A DNA stretch of 64,000 bases from Leptidea sinapis. Taxonomy: Eukaryota > Arthropoda > Insecta > Lepidoptera > Pieridae. Positions 53,714 to 63,528 of the stretch are shown piece after piece. The notes under the pieces are model-generated. The model made no database searches. It saw nothing but the letters and a program-made list of their open reading frames with translations, and was not told the DNA's origin. Positions within the stretch are counted from its first letter, which is position 1. Each line of letters opens with the position of its first letter. The stretch lies in contig NC_066273.1 of assembly GCF_905404315.1 (NCBI RefSeq), positions 3,224,001 through 3,288,000 of the forward strand. Reading direction: 5' to 3'. Made by a program: the position numbers and the translations under genes.

Positions 53714-54109
53714 TTAATTGTCATTGTTGATAATATTCATGTCTAATAAAGATCATATCAAATTTTATATTGGTTTCAAAGTTTGTGGATTATGCTCCTG
53801 GAGTTGAAGTCTCTGGTGTTCGATTACAAAAGGTGTTGCAGCCAAGCTAACCGTAATTATAACGTCCCTTTGTAAGTTTTGGTATGTTTGTTCGACGTTT
53901 ATAATTTAATCATAATATCATTGTTGGTGGATTGTGAGACGGTATATTACTATATCTAGTTTTTCGTAACTACAATTACCTATTACGTTTAAAAAAAATT
54001 ATGATAGTAGTTACTCAATGCGTTACCAGGGGGCTGCTGAAAATGAGCATGGCGCTGAGTCAGCTCCTTTTAATAACAATAACTGCTACATAGTACTTTT
54101 AAATTAAGA
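53714..54109. other. No gene recognised
   Basis: Nothing identified. Confidence 0.4.
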
Positions 54110-54235
54110 ACGTCACATAGCTATCCAACGCGGAAATGCTGCCAGGTTTTAAGGTACGCTTCCACGTAACTATAGTTTTAATATTATGTAGTCATAGTAT
54201 TGTAAGATTTGTTATGTTCGAATAAATACGTTTCT
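54110..54235 (+). repeat. LINE family I, 3' tail fragment
   Basis: GCTATCCAACGCGGAAATGC, GGTACGCTTCCACGTAAC, then the UTR and AATAAATACGTTTC. Only the last ~125 bases of the family. Confidence 0.75.
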
Positions 54236-54438
54236 TTTTTGTTTTTGTGTTATTTTTTATATAGTGTTTTATATTTGTCTATTTTCAAAGTTTTCATTCA
54301 TTATGATTTAGAAGAATCTATTGGAATTGGAGAACAAACAATCGTAATAGTAGCTTGATAAAAACTGTTAAAAAAATTGTCCGCGCGTTGGTACAGGAAT
54401 GGAACCTTTTTATAGTAACGTGTCATATATACGTCAGT

Positions 54439-54917
54439 GGGTATGTTCCGATATGCACTGCGAGCACTGCACAGTGCTATCACTGTATCACTGAGAATTC
54501 GTTCCGTTATGGACTGCCATTATACTGCCGCAGTACCCTAGCCAAAATATATGACGTCATAAATCGCCACCATATTCTACTGTGAGCACTGGCGTTTTCG
54601 AGGTAAGATACTCGCAGTACTTTGATCAAGTGATCAGTCAAAACCATTCGAGTGCCTAACGTTTTATAAACAATACCTACAGTTTAATCCCAAATAATTT
54701 TAATTTGACAGTACTCCAACAACATTTATTTTTTAATGAACTAGAAAACATTAATACACTCATTTGAATGCTGCGTCAAAAAATGCGGCTGACAGTATAC
54801 GGACTGCGTTCCGTTTTAAATAGTAACCAGTATAACTAACTATAAAGGAACGGCTTCACAGTATACTAAATTGACGTCACACTATACAGTGGCCGCAGTG
54901 CATATCGGAACATACCC
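54439..54917. mobile_element. MITE P, copy 2, upstream of the glycosyltransferase exon
   Basis: Ends GGGTATGTTCCGATATGCAC and the complement GGGTATGTTCCGATATGCAC, exact over 20 bases. AGT flanks both sides (54436-54438, 54918-54920). Its right end is about 120 bases before the ATG at 55040, so it lies in or next to the 5' leader or promoter. Confidence 0.85.
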
Positions 54918-55039
54918 AGTATGTATCACCAATCAGGTGATTTTTGAAGTATACATGAATATGCAGTTATTAGTTATGAAAAATTATCTTTAAAACATAG
55001 TGTATATTCAGGGCTAAACGGTCTGCTTCGAATGCGTTG

Positions 55040-55206
55040 ATGGGCGGGGCGCCAGGCGGTCGGGCGGCCAGAGCCCTGCGTCTGCTGCTCCTGTTGGTGC
55101 TAGCCCTGGCCGCTGTCGAGTATCTCTTCGGCACCATCCTCGACGCGTCTCCACTTCGCACCTATATCTACACACCGATATACAACGCTACACAGATCAA
55201 TACCAG
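55040..55206 (+). CDS. Probable beta-1,4-galactosyltransferase family protein, exon 1
   Basis: Starts MGGAPGGRAARALR, then a leucine-rich membrane segment at about residues 12-31 (LLLLVLALAAVEYLFG) and a short luminal start with the sequon N49-A-T. A basic N-tail before a single hydrophobic span is the layout of type II Golgi enzymes. The ATG at 55040 was chosen because the preceding TTG is not a start and no in-frame ATG precedes it nearby. The exon ends AATACCAG before GTTCGT (phase 2). Joining to 56276 gives codon AGA and keeps the frame. Its high GC content contrasts with the flanks. Only the stem part is visible, so the family call rests mainly on exon 2. Confidence 0.6.
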
Positions 55207-55572
55207 GTTCGTGAACCTTTTATATAGATATAATAATATTATAAATACCTTCAGGATTTTTGTTTTGGGCGAAATCCATCACGGTTACATGTATATTCTA
55301 GCAGTTGGATTTCAATAGATTTTGTTGTGTATGATAGCATTACTCACGAGATCGAAGTGGGGAGAAAAAGCGCTCGCAAATTTATATATACTCAATAGGT
55401 ATTTTTTGATAACAATATTATACACGGATAAAACCGGACACAGCTGTTTAAATAAAAAAAAATAATAGTTTCTCCTGTGGGCTCGTGACATTAAAAACCC
55501 TCGCCTTCGGCTTGGGCTTGTTAATGACAGGTCGTTTGCAATAACCTACCTTCCAAGCTCATAGAATGACCC

Positions 55573-56255
55573 AGGGCACGTGGAAGGACGTGGGACTTGC
55601 GTCGACACACTAGCTCCTTCTCATTTCCAATTTACGTCAGTTGGTGCTGGGTCTGCGGCTTCGACTGCCGAAGACAAAGGCCCGGAGAATGTACAAAGTA
55701 CTGTCTTCTCTATGTCTTAGCTATCTTACGCTGCCAGTATTTTTGGTACGCTTCCCAGTAATGATTGTAGAAGGGGTTGGTAATATAAACTCACTTAAAA
55801 TAAGAAATCTATATTTTACTGTTTCCACTAAGAATAATTATTATAATAAATGACTCAATACAATTTGGGCAGCGTTACCCCTTACAATTTACAATAATTA
55901 ACCTTCTCTCGAACTGAGCGCTCTGGCTTATATAGGGCACGACCGTCACAGTGATGATGCTACTAACTGTTTGTTGGCACTACTGTAGTTAGTCCTAAAA
56001 TTATAGTTATAATTATATAAAACAATACTAACACAGTAAGTTGTTAAATAAATAAATGTTATAATTGCTTGTGATGTCTAATCTAATAAATCATGTATCG
56101 TGAAATTAAAAATGTCAAAAATGTCAAATGTCTTATGACAGTTCATGACGTTGGTAGCGCTTGTAAACACATCAAGCTGACATGATAGTTTTAACCTTAT
56201 GTATTCATTGTATTTTAAATATAGTTATAAGATTTGTTTTGTTTACATCATGTTA
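55573..56255 (+). pseudogene. LINE family I copy in the intron, split by a solo LTR
   Basis: 55573-55765 has GGGACTTGCGTCGACAC, TTTACGTCAGTTGGTGCTGG and an internal deletion, ending GGTACGCTTCCCAGTAATGA. 56183-56255 continues with GATAGTTTTAACCTTATG and ATAGTTATAAGATTTGTTTT. The two halves join cleanly once the LTR at 55766-56182 is removed. The tail ends about 20 bases before exon 2. Confidence 0.78.
55766..56182 (+). mobile_element. Solo LTR of an LTR retrotransposon
   Basis: Starts TGTAGAAGGGG and ends AAGCTGACA (TG...CA). TGAT flanks both sides (55762-55765, 56183-56186). A TATA-like TTATATAG lies at 55928 and AATAAATAAATG at about 56048, in the order expected of an LTR. No internal region or second LTR is present, so it probably arose by LTR-LTR recombination. 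Gypsy/BEL assignment is open. Confidence 0.75.
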
Positions 56256-56275
56256 AAGAAACCATTTTATTTCAG

Positions 56276-56529
56276 AACCAGCGACAAGGTTTTGCACCCC
56301 TGGCACAAACTACCGGCAGCTCTACAAAACACAACACAAAACAAAACCTCATATCACAACTCTTCGCATCATTACCTAAACATAACTCGTAGGAACGAGA
56401 CGGAATACTCAACTACCCCACTTTTGCTCACCAAAATAATGGAGGGTATTAAGAGTTTTGTAACGACTGAGGGCGGTGTGAAGTTCAATGAACCATTGCC
56501 GCTTTGTGATGAAATGCCGCCAGATTTAG
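56276..56529 (+). CDS. Probable beta-1,4-galactosyltransferase family protein, exon 2
   Basis: The exon follows TTTTATTTCAG and ends CAGATTTAG before GTTTGT (phase 1). It continues exon 1 in frame: TSDKVLHPWHKLPAALQNTT, then a stem rich in N-glycosylation sequons (NTT, NKT, NSS, NIT, NET), SFVTTEGGVKFNEPLPLCDE and MPPDLG. The pair Pro-Leu-Cys...Pro-Pro-x-Leu-Gly sits at the start of the catalytic domain in beta-4 galactosyl- and N-acetylgalactosaminyltransferases. The sugar-binding and DVD motifs would be in later exons, not found here. The protein would sit in the Golgi and elongate glycans from UDP-sugar donors. Confidence in the family is moderate; the exact acceptor is unknown. Confidence 0.6.
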
Positions 56530-56971
56530 GTTTGTGCTATTTTTTAATTTTCTTACTTATAATATTGCAAAAAAATTAATTAAGTATTTATTAATGAATA
56601 CTTGCTATGTATTCCATAAACAATTCGAACACAAAAAAGTGGTTAAGTAATGGAATTTTGTTTATTATGTATTCTCGTGTAAAGCGAAAAAACTACTGAA
56701 TAATAGATTTTGTTTGAATATTAAGAGATCGGGTAGCGTCCAGCAGCTGTTGCTCGAATAAACTAGAATTATTAATATAAATTATACATGGTGTAATAGT
56801 TAAATGTGACCAGACGATTATTCCTTAACTATTACAGATATCAAAAAACTTTTAACTGGTATCGAAAGTACGTAACCTCAGCATTAAAATGACATCAATA
56901 ATTTTGAAACGGAATAGTGTATCTATGCGTAATTTACAATTTTTTTCAAATGAAGTAAAGATATTTTAACA
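56530..56971 (+). other. Intron sequence, no feature recognised
   Basis: AT-rich sequence following the donor of exon 2. Nothing identified. Confidence 0.5.
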
Positions 56972-57325
56972 CTAGCTGACCCGGCAAACGTTGTTTTGCG
57001 ACATAAATTATTTTTAACGTTCGACTGTTTATTCTCAGACTTACTTTTTAAAGTCGACAACCACGACCACGAAAAAGTCTTTTCATTTTTCGGGTTAATA
57101 TTATTATAGCATTAGACACTCACAAAAATGTGGCTTTCTATTGGTAAGAAAAAGTTTAAAATCATTTCAATAGATCCAGAGATTATCAATATAAGAAAGT
57201 ATTTTATTTATTCGTCAACATTTCAATGTTTTTATATTATTTTGCTATTCGGAAAAATCAGTCGAGCCATTCTCCAGATATAAGTTTTCGAACAACTGTG
57301 TAATATATGTTAATTGGAACTCCAC
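56972..57325 (-). mobile_element. Helitron-like element, 3' half clear
   Basis: Plus strand begins CTAGCTGACCCGGCAAACG after A, the reverse of a Helitron 3' end. The far (TC) end could not be placed. The interior has TTCGGAAAAATCAGTCGAGC and CATTCTCCAGATATAAG. Confidence 0.6.
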
Positions 57326-58002
57326 GCCTCTTCCGTAGACGCTACGCATCACATCAGGCTAAGCAGGAAATACAGTTTTCACTTTGTAGCGCTCCGAGCC
57401 AGTGGCACACCGTTTCATCCATTAAACGAGAAAAAAAATCATTAAAGATTATTTCATGAAATGCAATTAAAACGTAAACACTTTGTAGTTTAACATCGTG
57501 TCATGTTCCGCTATGTTCGCTTTCGGTCGAACCTGATCAAATCTCACCAACTATGTCACCGATACACAGATTCATAGCCAAGGGACAGTGGTCTTCCATC
57601 GCTTGAGCCTGGCTATATCATGTGAATACTGTGCAAAGCATCACAAGACATCACACGCTGTTCTACACTCGTTCCTGTATGTTACCAAAATTCATTACAA
57701 AGTACAACTGTAAACATCATAATTAAAGTTTCTCTCATGCTCAGCATAACTTGACTTATTACTCGTCGGTTTCGGAAAACTCACAAGTTATGACATGGAT
57801 CCTAAGGATCAACACTTTAGTAAATTTACTACTATGATTTACAGAAAATTAAATCACAAAATAACAACTCCCTTTAAATTACTAACGCAAAAGCAAGTCT
57901 TAACTATTGACGGTAACGTGAACTTATTTTCTCAAAAATGAATTTCATATAAATTCAAACATTTATTTCAACTTATACGTATTGCGGGTGGTGAAAAATA
58001 TT
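57326..58002. other. No gene recognised
   Basis: Intron or intergenic. No repeat link noticed. Confidence 0.4.
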
Positions 58003-58455
58003 TTTTGCTATCAAACTACTTTATAAGCACTACCTATGAAACTCTTTTTTGTTTTAAAACTACCTTCAAAGGTGTGACGTCACAATTGCCAACTTGCTGG
58101 TAATCACTCATAATTGGATCATCGATCTGACCCCGAAGATACAGTTTTAACTAGTTTCGGGGTCAGAGGTCCATCCATTTTAATATCACTGCAAAACCTT
58201 TTTCCAATGTTATTATTATTTCAATTAACGATAAAAATATGTTAATAATTAGTATTATACAATAAATATTGTACATTTAGTAAATTAAGCTACTTGCAGT
58301 GAGTGTAAGAAAAAGATGAAATAAAGTATTATTATTATCATCGAAAGAAACTGCAAGAGTATTTGACCACCTTCGTATATTCTACAGGAAAAGTTATGAC
58401 GACCCAGAGAGGCCTGTACCGTACGACAGCCCGAGCACGAACAAACCTCGAGTAT
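58003..58455 (+). repeat. Repeat J, copy interrupted by repeat K
   Basis: 58003-58125 and 58345-58455 match the uninterrupted copy at 58807-59045 (CACTACCTATGAAACTCTTT, CACTCATAATTGGATCATCG, TCGTATATTCTACAGGAAAA, GGCCTGTACCGTACGA). Confidence 0.82.
58126..58336 (+). mobile_element. Repeat K, retroposed into repeat J
   Basis: Begins with a hairpin of perfect 12-base arms (TCTGACCCCGAA at 58126-58137, TTCGGGGTCAGA at 58156-58167). It ends GATGAAATAAAGTATTATTA. Exact flanks ATCATCGA (58118-58125, 58337-58344). The A/T-rich tail and 8-base duplication suggest a SINE or truncated LINE. 211 bp. Confidence 0.82.
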
Positions 58456-58806
58456 CGATAATGTGGCCGTATTTATAGGGCTCGGCGCATGTGCACGTAT
58501 TTTTGATTGATTCTTTGTAAAAATAATTTTACATCGCAATGTAATGAAATGATGATTTATGATTTAATTTTATCGAAAAATTATTAATATTATTTTTCTC
58601 GTTTTTATAATAGCTGTGCTGTAGTATTTGCGCATCTATACATTATAATATGTAAACATGAATTGCTCGCAGATTGCCGTAGTTTTTGCGTGAAGAAGTA
58701 ATAAACACACACACACACACACACACTCATAAACATTCCTATTTATTATATTAGTAGGATTTTAGAGTAAAATTATTAATCTTATTTTATTTAGCTATAT
58801 AATTGC
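58456..58806. other. Spacer with CA microsatellite
   Basis: AC repeats at 58703-58726. Nothing else identified. Confidence 0.5.
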
Positions 58807-59110
58807 TATCAAACGACTTTATAAACACTACCTATGAAACTCTTTTTTTTTGTTTTAAAACTACCTTCAAAGGTGTTTTTTAAAGGTGACGTCACAATTG
58901 TCAACTTGCTGGTAATCACTCATAATTGGATCATCGAAAGAAAACTACAAGAGTTTGAGCACCTTCGTATATTCTACAGGAAAAGTTATAACGACCCCGA
59001 GGGGCCTGTACCGTACGAGAGCCCGAGCACGAATAACCATTTAAATCCATTCAGTAGTTTGAGCGTGAAGACGTTACAAACATACACACACACTCACAAT
59101 CTTGCGCATT
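58807..59110 (+). repeat. Repeat J, uninterrupted copy
   Basis: It contains the empty site for K (GGATCATCGAAAG at about 58929). The end (TTTGAGCGTGAAGACG, then CACACACACTC) looks like a Helitron or LINE terminal phrase. The 113-codon frame in it is likely chance. Confidence 0.75.
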
Positions 59111-59984
59111 CTTGTTTAACTATTCACCACAACGAAATTTATCATATAAATATCAAAGAGAAAACCAAATACTAACCTATGTAATTAAAATAAAAACGAA
59201 GTACAATCCCTTATAATTAACTATTCAGCACAAACAATTCGCTTTCGTGGTCTTATTATAAGTAGTAATATCTATTAAAATCAAATACCAATCTAAGTAA
59301 TTAAAATAAAAATCCTAAATCCTTATTAGTAACAACCACAAGCATTTTAAGATGTCGTGGAATATAACTTCAACTTAGTAATACAATTCAAAATTTCAAA
59401 ATAAAAACTAAAAATTACATACTTAGTGACATTAATTATAAACCCGTGTAACAGCTTATACCTCTTTTAAATCTTATACCAAATTTTTATTAACATTTAT
59501 TTATTATTAATTGCCACATATTTTTAGATTTTTCAACCATACATTCAGATTTTCTTCTTACGTTCATTTTGTTTAATTTATTTTTATAATTTTTTAGAGT
59601 TAAATTTAAAAAAAATATATCTATAAGTACTGCCTTTATTTCCTGATTTTAATTTCTGTTCAATTATATTCATAACTATAATTTAAAAAAATACTAGTCG
59701 GTGCTAAAATAAGGCGAGAAATTGAATATCCATGGAGCCATATTTAAGGTCCGGTACCCACCAAAGATCACATTTCTACGCTTAGCTTCGGTGGAAATGG
59801 ATCAAGTGGAGAGGAGAGGAGATGTCTCATTTGTGTATAGAATTTGGTGCCGCGTCGACCAATTAGGAGGCGCGGCCGAGCGTAGATGCATGAGTCCATA
59901 GTGCGAGCCTAGCGTGGATGCGACGACGGGCGCGAAATATCAAACATATGAAACGCGCCTTTGCGTCCTTACTGAAGTGACTAA
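59111..59984. other. AT-rich sequence changing to GC-rich DNA
   Basis: 59111-59700 is AT-rich. From 59740 the composition changes (GGTCCGGTACCCACCAAAG, GGAGGCGCGGCCGAGCG), continuing to 60600 around a MITE. It is likely the body of an unidentified GC-rich element. Confidence 0.45.
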
Positions 59985-60421
59985 GGGACTACGCGCACTT
60001 ATTCAGCTCCATTCGCGTTTCGCTGAACGATTTTGGTCACACTTATACAGCTCTGCTTCTATCAGCCGTACGGCATCGTAAGAATGAGAATAATAACTTT
60101 AAATCACTTCTGCACTCTTTAATCTTTGCGTGCATAGTGATTACGTCAAATCAATGCAGGAACAATACAGGTCGCAACTTGTCGACAAGGAGTCGCGAAT
60201 CATCCCTGTAAAGAGATGTTGCGCCGCATTCGACGGTGAACAGCGCTGTACGCAGCGGAACAGCGCCGAACGATTTGCATAATAAAAACACATTTATCCT
60301 CATTTTATGCTGGTTTGCCGCGAAAGCAGAATGGACGCGGATAGCTGAATCGACGCGTACACGTCTCCATACAAAATTGTTGTTTTCTATGGACAAAAGC
60401 TGAATAAGTGCGCGCTGTCCC
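59985..60421. mobile_element. TAA-flanked MITE in GC-rich DNA
   Basis: Left GGGACTACGCGCACTTATTC and the complement of the right end GGGACAGCGCGCACTTATTC, both then AGCT. TAA on both sides (59982-59984, 60422-60424). A PIF/Harbinger-type MITE, different from family H. Length 437 bp. Confidence 0.85.
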
Positions 60422-60659
60422 TAAGGCGGAAGCCTAGCGCGACGGGTTCGAGCGAGTTAGCGTGCGGAGGTTTCAAACGTTCCCATCCGCGCGTTATGGC
60501 TTCACTCCGAGCCTAGTCAGCGAGCGACCTAGCGCGCGGATGGCGGGGATAACAAACCAGTTCGGTCTTATCGCTCGGCGTATGCGCGGCTGCATATTGT
60601 TTGTTGCAAACTGGCGGTAAATACTGAATTGTTTATCAGTGCAAATTAATCTAAACCAC

Positions 60660-60809
60660 CTATTTGGCAAAGTAAACATCCACAGCACAGTAATTGTTAG
60701 GGTATGACCTCAATTCTTCATACAAATTAAAAACATCACCATATTGTTCTCTGTTTTTATTTATTTCATGTACACCATCTCTATTGCTTAACACACTCTC
60801 GGAATCAGA
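60660..60809 (-). pseudogene. HARBI1-like (PIF/Harbinger) transposase, N-terminal exon
   Basis: After a pyrimidine-rich acceptor (TTTTACTTGACAG on the minus strand) the frame reads SDSESVLSNRDGVHEINKNR, EQYGDVFNLYEELRSYPNN, YCAVDVYFAK, stop. The pattern VH-x-INKNR-x-x-YG...L-x-x-ELR...YF is the N-terminal landmark of Harbinger transposases, where YFRM normally follows. Here YFAK and an immediate TAG replace it, and the downstream frame has more stops. The DDE catalytic core is not visible, so the copy is non-functional. It is transcribed away from the MADF exon at 61153. Confidence 0.65.
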
Positions 60810-61152
60810 CTGTCAAGTAAAACTATTAAACCTCGTCCGTAGTTTGCAATACCTGACATATTTCGGACCGCTACGAGAGCTCGCGGCCCACTGTGGCCAC
60901 CGCAAGACTCGCTCGCCGCGCCCGCCTTAGGCTAGGGTTACTATGGATGCGAGTTCTGACGAAAATTTGTTCTGACGAGTTCTGACGGATTCGTTAGAAG
61001 AAACAAACGCCAAAACAACGCCACGGTATCCAATGGCAACGACGAACGCGTCAGAACATGCACGACGTCGTCAGAACCACTCGAGCGTTAAAACGAGTTT
61101 GATTTTTTCGCACGACCTGCGTCTGCGAATTTCGAGTGATCTGGTTTCCACC

Positions 61153-61244
61153 ATGGATAACGATAAATTGATCAGTCTCGTGTACGAGAACAGGTGTTTG
61201 TGGGATATGAGAGACAAAAATGATCACAACAGAGATATTTCTCG
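61153..61244 (+). CDS. MADF-type DNA-binding protein, first exon
   Basis: Starts MDNDKLISLVYENRCLWDMR, then DKNDHNRDISR, with a very good start context (TTCCACCATGG), and ends ATTTCTCG before GTAAGA (phase 2). KLI-x-LV-x-x-x-x-x-LWD-x-x-x...Y/H-x-x-R is the opening helix pair of MADF/Myb-SANT-like domains. Known second ORFs of Harbinger elements encode such proteins, and the HARBI1-like exon lies ~340 bases away in the opposite direction. An independent host MADF regulator gene is the alternative. The second exon was not found before the mariner element at 61520. Confidence 0.6.
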
Positions 61245-61517
61245 GTAAGAGTGTGAGACAATTCTATCTGATGCATTCTCCCCGCGCCTCGCACACCCGA
61301 AAGCGTTGCTATAAACACTGCTCACATAATTTCGCGGCTTATCTCCTCTCGTCTCCGCTTTGGTGGATACCAGGCCTTACCTTAATTGGTACATATGGAC
61401 CTGTGGAACTCCAAAGGTTATTATCAAATTTTTTTGACACTTTCCTTTGATATTTAAAATGCTATTGATGTAATTTTATTGTTAAGGTACGACGTAACGA
61501 GTTCGGTTTGAGTATAA
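61245..61517 (+). other. Intron-like sequence after the MADF exon
   Basis: No second MADF exon was recognised. The sequence runs to the TA duplicated by the mariner element. Confidence 0.45.
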
Positions 61518-61519
61518 TA

Positions 61520-62848
61520 AAGCGTGTCTCAACGCCGATTTTAAACTTTGAAAATTTGTATAAAAAAAACATATTGCATTCATAATATTTTTATTGTAGT
61601 AAATTTAAGTGTATTAGTGCGGATTTTATGTACGGAATATTACACCGTCAAGATGTCTTCCATCACGGCGAATGCACTCTTCAAATCGGGCACGCGATAT
61701 TGCCGCGACGCGCCGAAGGATGTCCGCTGATATGGCTCTCACTTCTGTCGTTATTTTAGTCTTCAGCTGCTCCAAATTTGTAAGAGGGGTATCAAAAACT
61801 CTTGCTTTGAGATAACCCCATAAAAAAAAGTCAGCAAGGGGGTTAAGTCGGGAGATCTGGGTGGCCATAATATGTCTCCAAAGCGGCTTATGATTTTTCG
61901 CGGAAATAACGCATTTAGTGTGTCCATGGAGACCCTAGCAGTGTGGGCTGTGGCCCCATCTTGCTGAAACCATACATCAGACTTGTCAATTTACTTGTCA
62001 TAATCCTTGCAGCTGAGGTACAAAAAGTTATTAATCATGTCAATATACCGCTCACTCGTCACTGTAACCGTCGCACCTCGGTCATTCTCGAAGAAAAACG
62101 GCCCGATGATTTTCTTCGCCGATATTGCACACCATACAGTGACTTTGGGGCTGTGCAATGCTTTTTGTTGTTTTTGTTTTGGATTGCTGGATGACCAGTA
62201 ACGGCAATTTTGACGATTGACGTACCCTTCGAGGTGAAAATGTGACTCATCACTAAAATAAACGTTGTCCATCCCGTTTTCCTCCGAAAAAATCTTAAAC
62301 ATCTTCTGACAGTAAATTTTTCGCTTGTTGTAGTCTTCTTCTTTAATTTTTTGCACAATTTGGATTTTATACGGATGTAATTTTAAATCTAAAGGCAAAA
62401 TTCTTTGAATGCTTGACCGATGGAGGCTTAAAGAGGCAGCATGTTTTCTAAGTGAGCGTCTTGGATGCTACGCGACCGCAGCAGCGACGCGGTCGATGTT
62501 TTCAATCGATCGCACAGGTCTATTTCGTGGTCCAATTGAATGATTTAGTAAACATCCTGTCGCTCTAAACTTCTCTATCCACGACTTAATTAATTGAGTA
62601 CTCGGGGCATCACTCAAACGGCGGATTTCATAGCGACTACAAAATTTACGCCGTGCTTCACTCAACAAAAACCCATTGCATAAGTACGCTTCTACTGCGT
62701 ACGCGCGGTGCGCACCAGACCAGTGCGCCATGGCGACTAAAAAATCCGCACTCGTCACCTATCGAACGCTACCACTCCCCTCCAGCTAACCCCGCAGGTT
62801 GCCGAGAAATTCGTGTTTAAAGTTTAAAATCGGCGCTGAGACACCCTT
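61520..62848 (-). mobile_element. Full-length mariner-type element (DD41D, rosa group)
   Basis: Terminal inverted repeats of about 30 bases: left AAGCGTGTCTCAACGCCGAT then TTTAAACTTT, right the complement with two or three mismatches. TA flanks both sides (61518-61519, 62849-62850). Length 1,329 bp, normal for a mariner. One transposase reading on the minus strand fills the interior. Confidence 0.9.
61626..62758 (-). pseudogene. DD41D mariner transposase, inactivated
   Basis: N-terminal helix-turn-helix part: MAHWSGAHRAYAVEAYLCNG, FLLSEARRKFCSRYE, SWIEKFRATGCLLN. A TAG stop (62468) breaks the frame before HPRRSLRKHAASLSLHRSSI. The DDE domain follows: first Asp in VYFSDESHFHLEG, a TAA stop at 61991, second Asp in VWFQQDGATAHTA, third Asp in PLADFFLWGYLK, reached only after a frameshift near 61837. 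About 41 residues separate the second and third Asp, hence DD41D. The C-terminus (EVRAISADILRRVAAISRAR, FEECIRRDGRHLDGVIF) is intact. Two stops and one frameshift mean no active enzyme. Confidence 0.88.
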
Positions 62849-63244
62849 TATATACTCGTATATAAAAAAAAAATTATGCTGTAAATTGGTGCACAATTAT
62901 AAAACTGTTTAATCAGGTGAAATATGAATAATGATATACTCATGTCATTTTTAATTTATTTTATAATATATTTTTAATAATTATATTTTAATTATTGTTT
63001 AGTTTTTAAATATTTTGGCCTTTATGTAAATGGTTTTATAATGTAAATTTATGATAATAATTGTACTATTTGTGTTATAAAATGGTTTTTAAATAGCAAT
63101 TATAGAGTTAATTGCTAATTTTCTTTATAATAAGGAGTTTTACGAATCGCTGATAGTATAAATAATATTCGACACTTAATTCAAAAGTGTTTTTATAAAA
63201 CTACTTGCATAGAAATATTTGACTTGTTATTTGATGAAATTTAC
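62849..63244. other. AT-rich flank, no feature
   Basis: Nothing identified. Confidence 0.5.
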
Positions 63245-63528
63245 TACCAGTGGGGGCTCCATTGCACAGGATGCCAGATAGATTATGGGTACCACAACGG
63301 TGCCTATTTCTGCCGTGAAGCAGTAATGTCTATACATTACTTTGTTTCGATCTAAAGGGCGCCGTACCTATCTTATGTCTCAAGGTGACGAGCGCAAATG
63401 TAGTGCGGCTCAGAATTTTTGGGTTTTTCAAGAATCCTGAGCAGCACTATATTGCAATGGGCAGGTCGTATCAATTACCATCAGCTCAACGTCCTGCTCG
63501 TCTCCTCCATTATTTTCATAAAAAAAAC
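63245..63528 (+). repeat. SINE-like family A, copy 14
   Basis: Sense plus: TACCAGTGGGGGCTCCATTG, GCCGTGAAGCAGTAATGTC, stem region, ending TTTTCATAAAAAAAA. A block of about 50 bases (AGCTAGTGAAATTACTGGGC and beyond) is deleted near 63370. Confidence 0.85.

Noticed and set aside
55766..56182. Host promoter for the glycosyltransferase (TATA and initiator-like motifs)
   Set aside because: The TG...CA ends and TGAT duplications identify it as an LTR inserted within a LINE, downstream of exon 1. Promoter use remains possible but unproven.
56199..56579. Single continuous 126-codon gene
   Set aside because: The first part is LINE I tail sequence. A splice acceptor at 56274-56275 and a donor at 56530 define the coding piece, and it joins in frame to 55040-55206.
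58834..59175. 113-codon ORF as a gene
   Set aside because: Repeat J; the other copy is interrupted by K and does not keep the frame.
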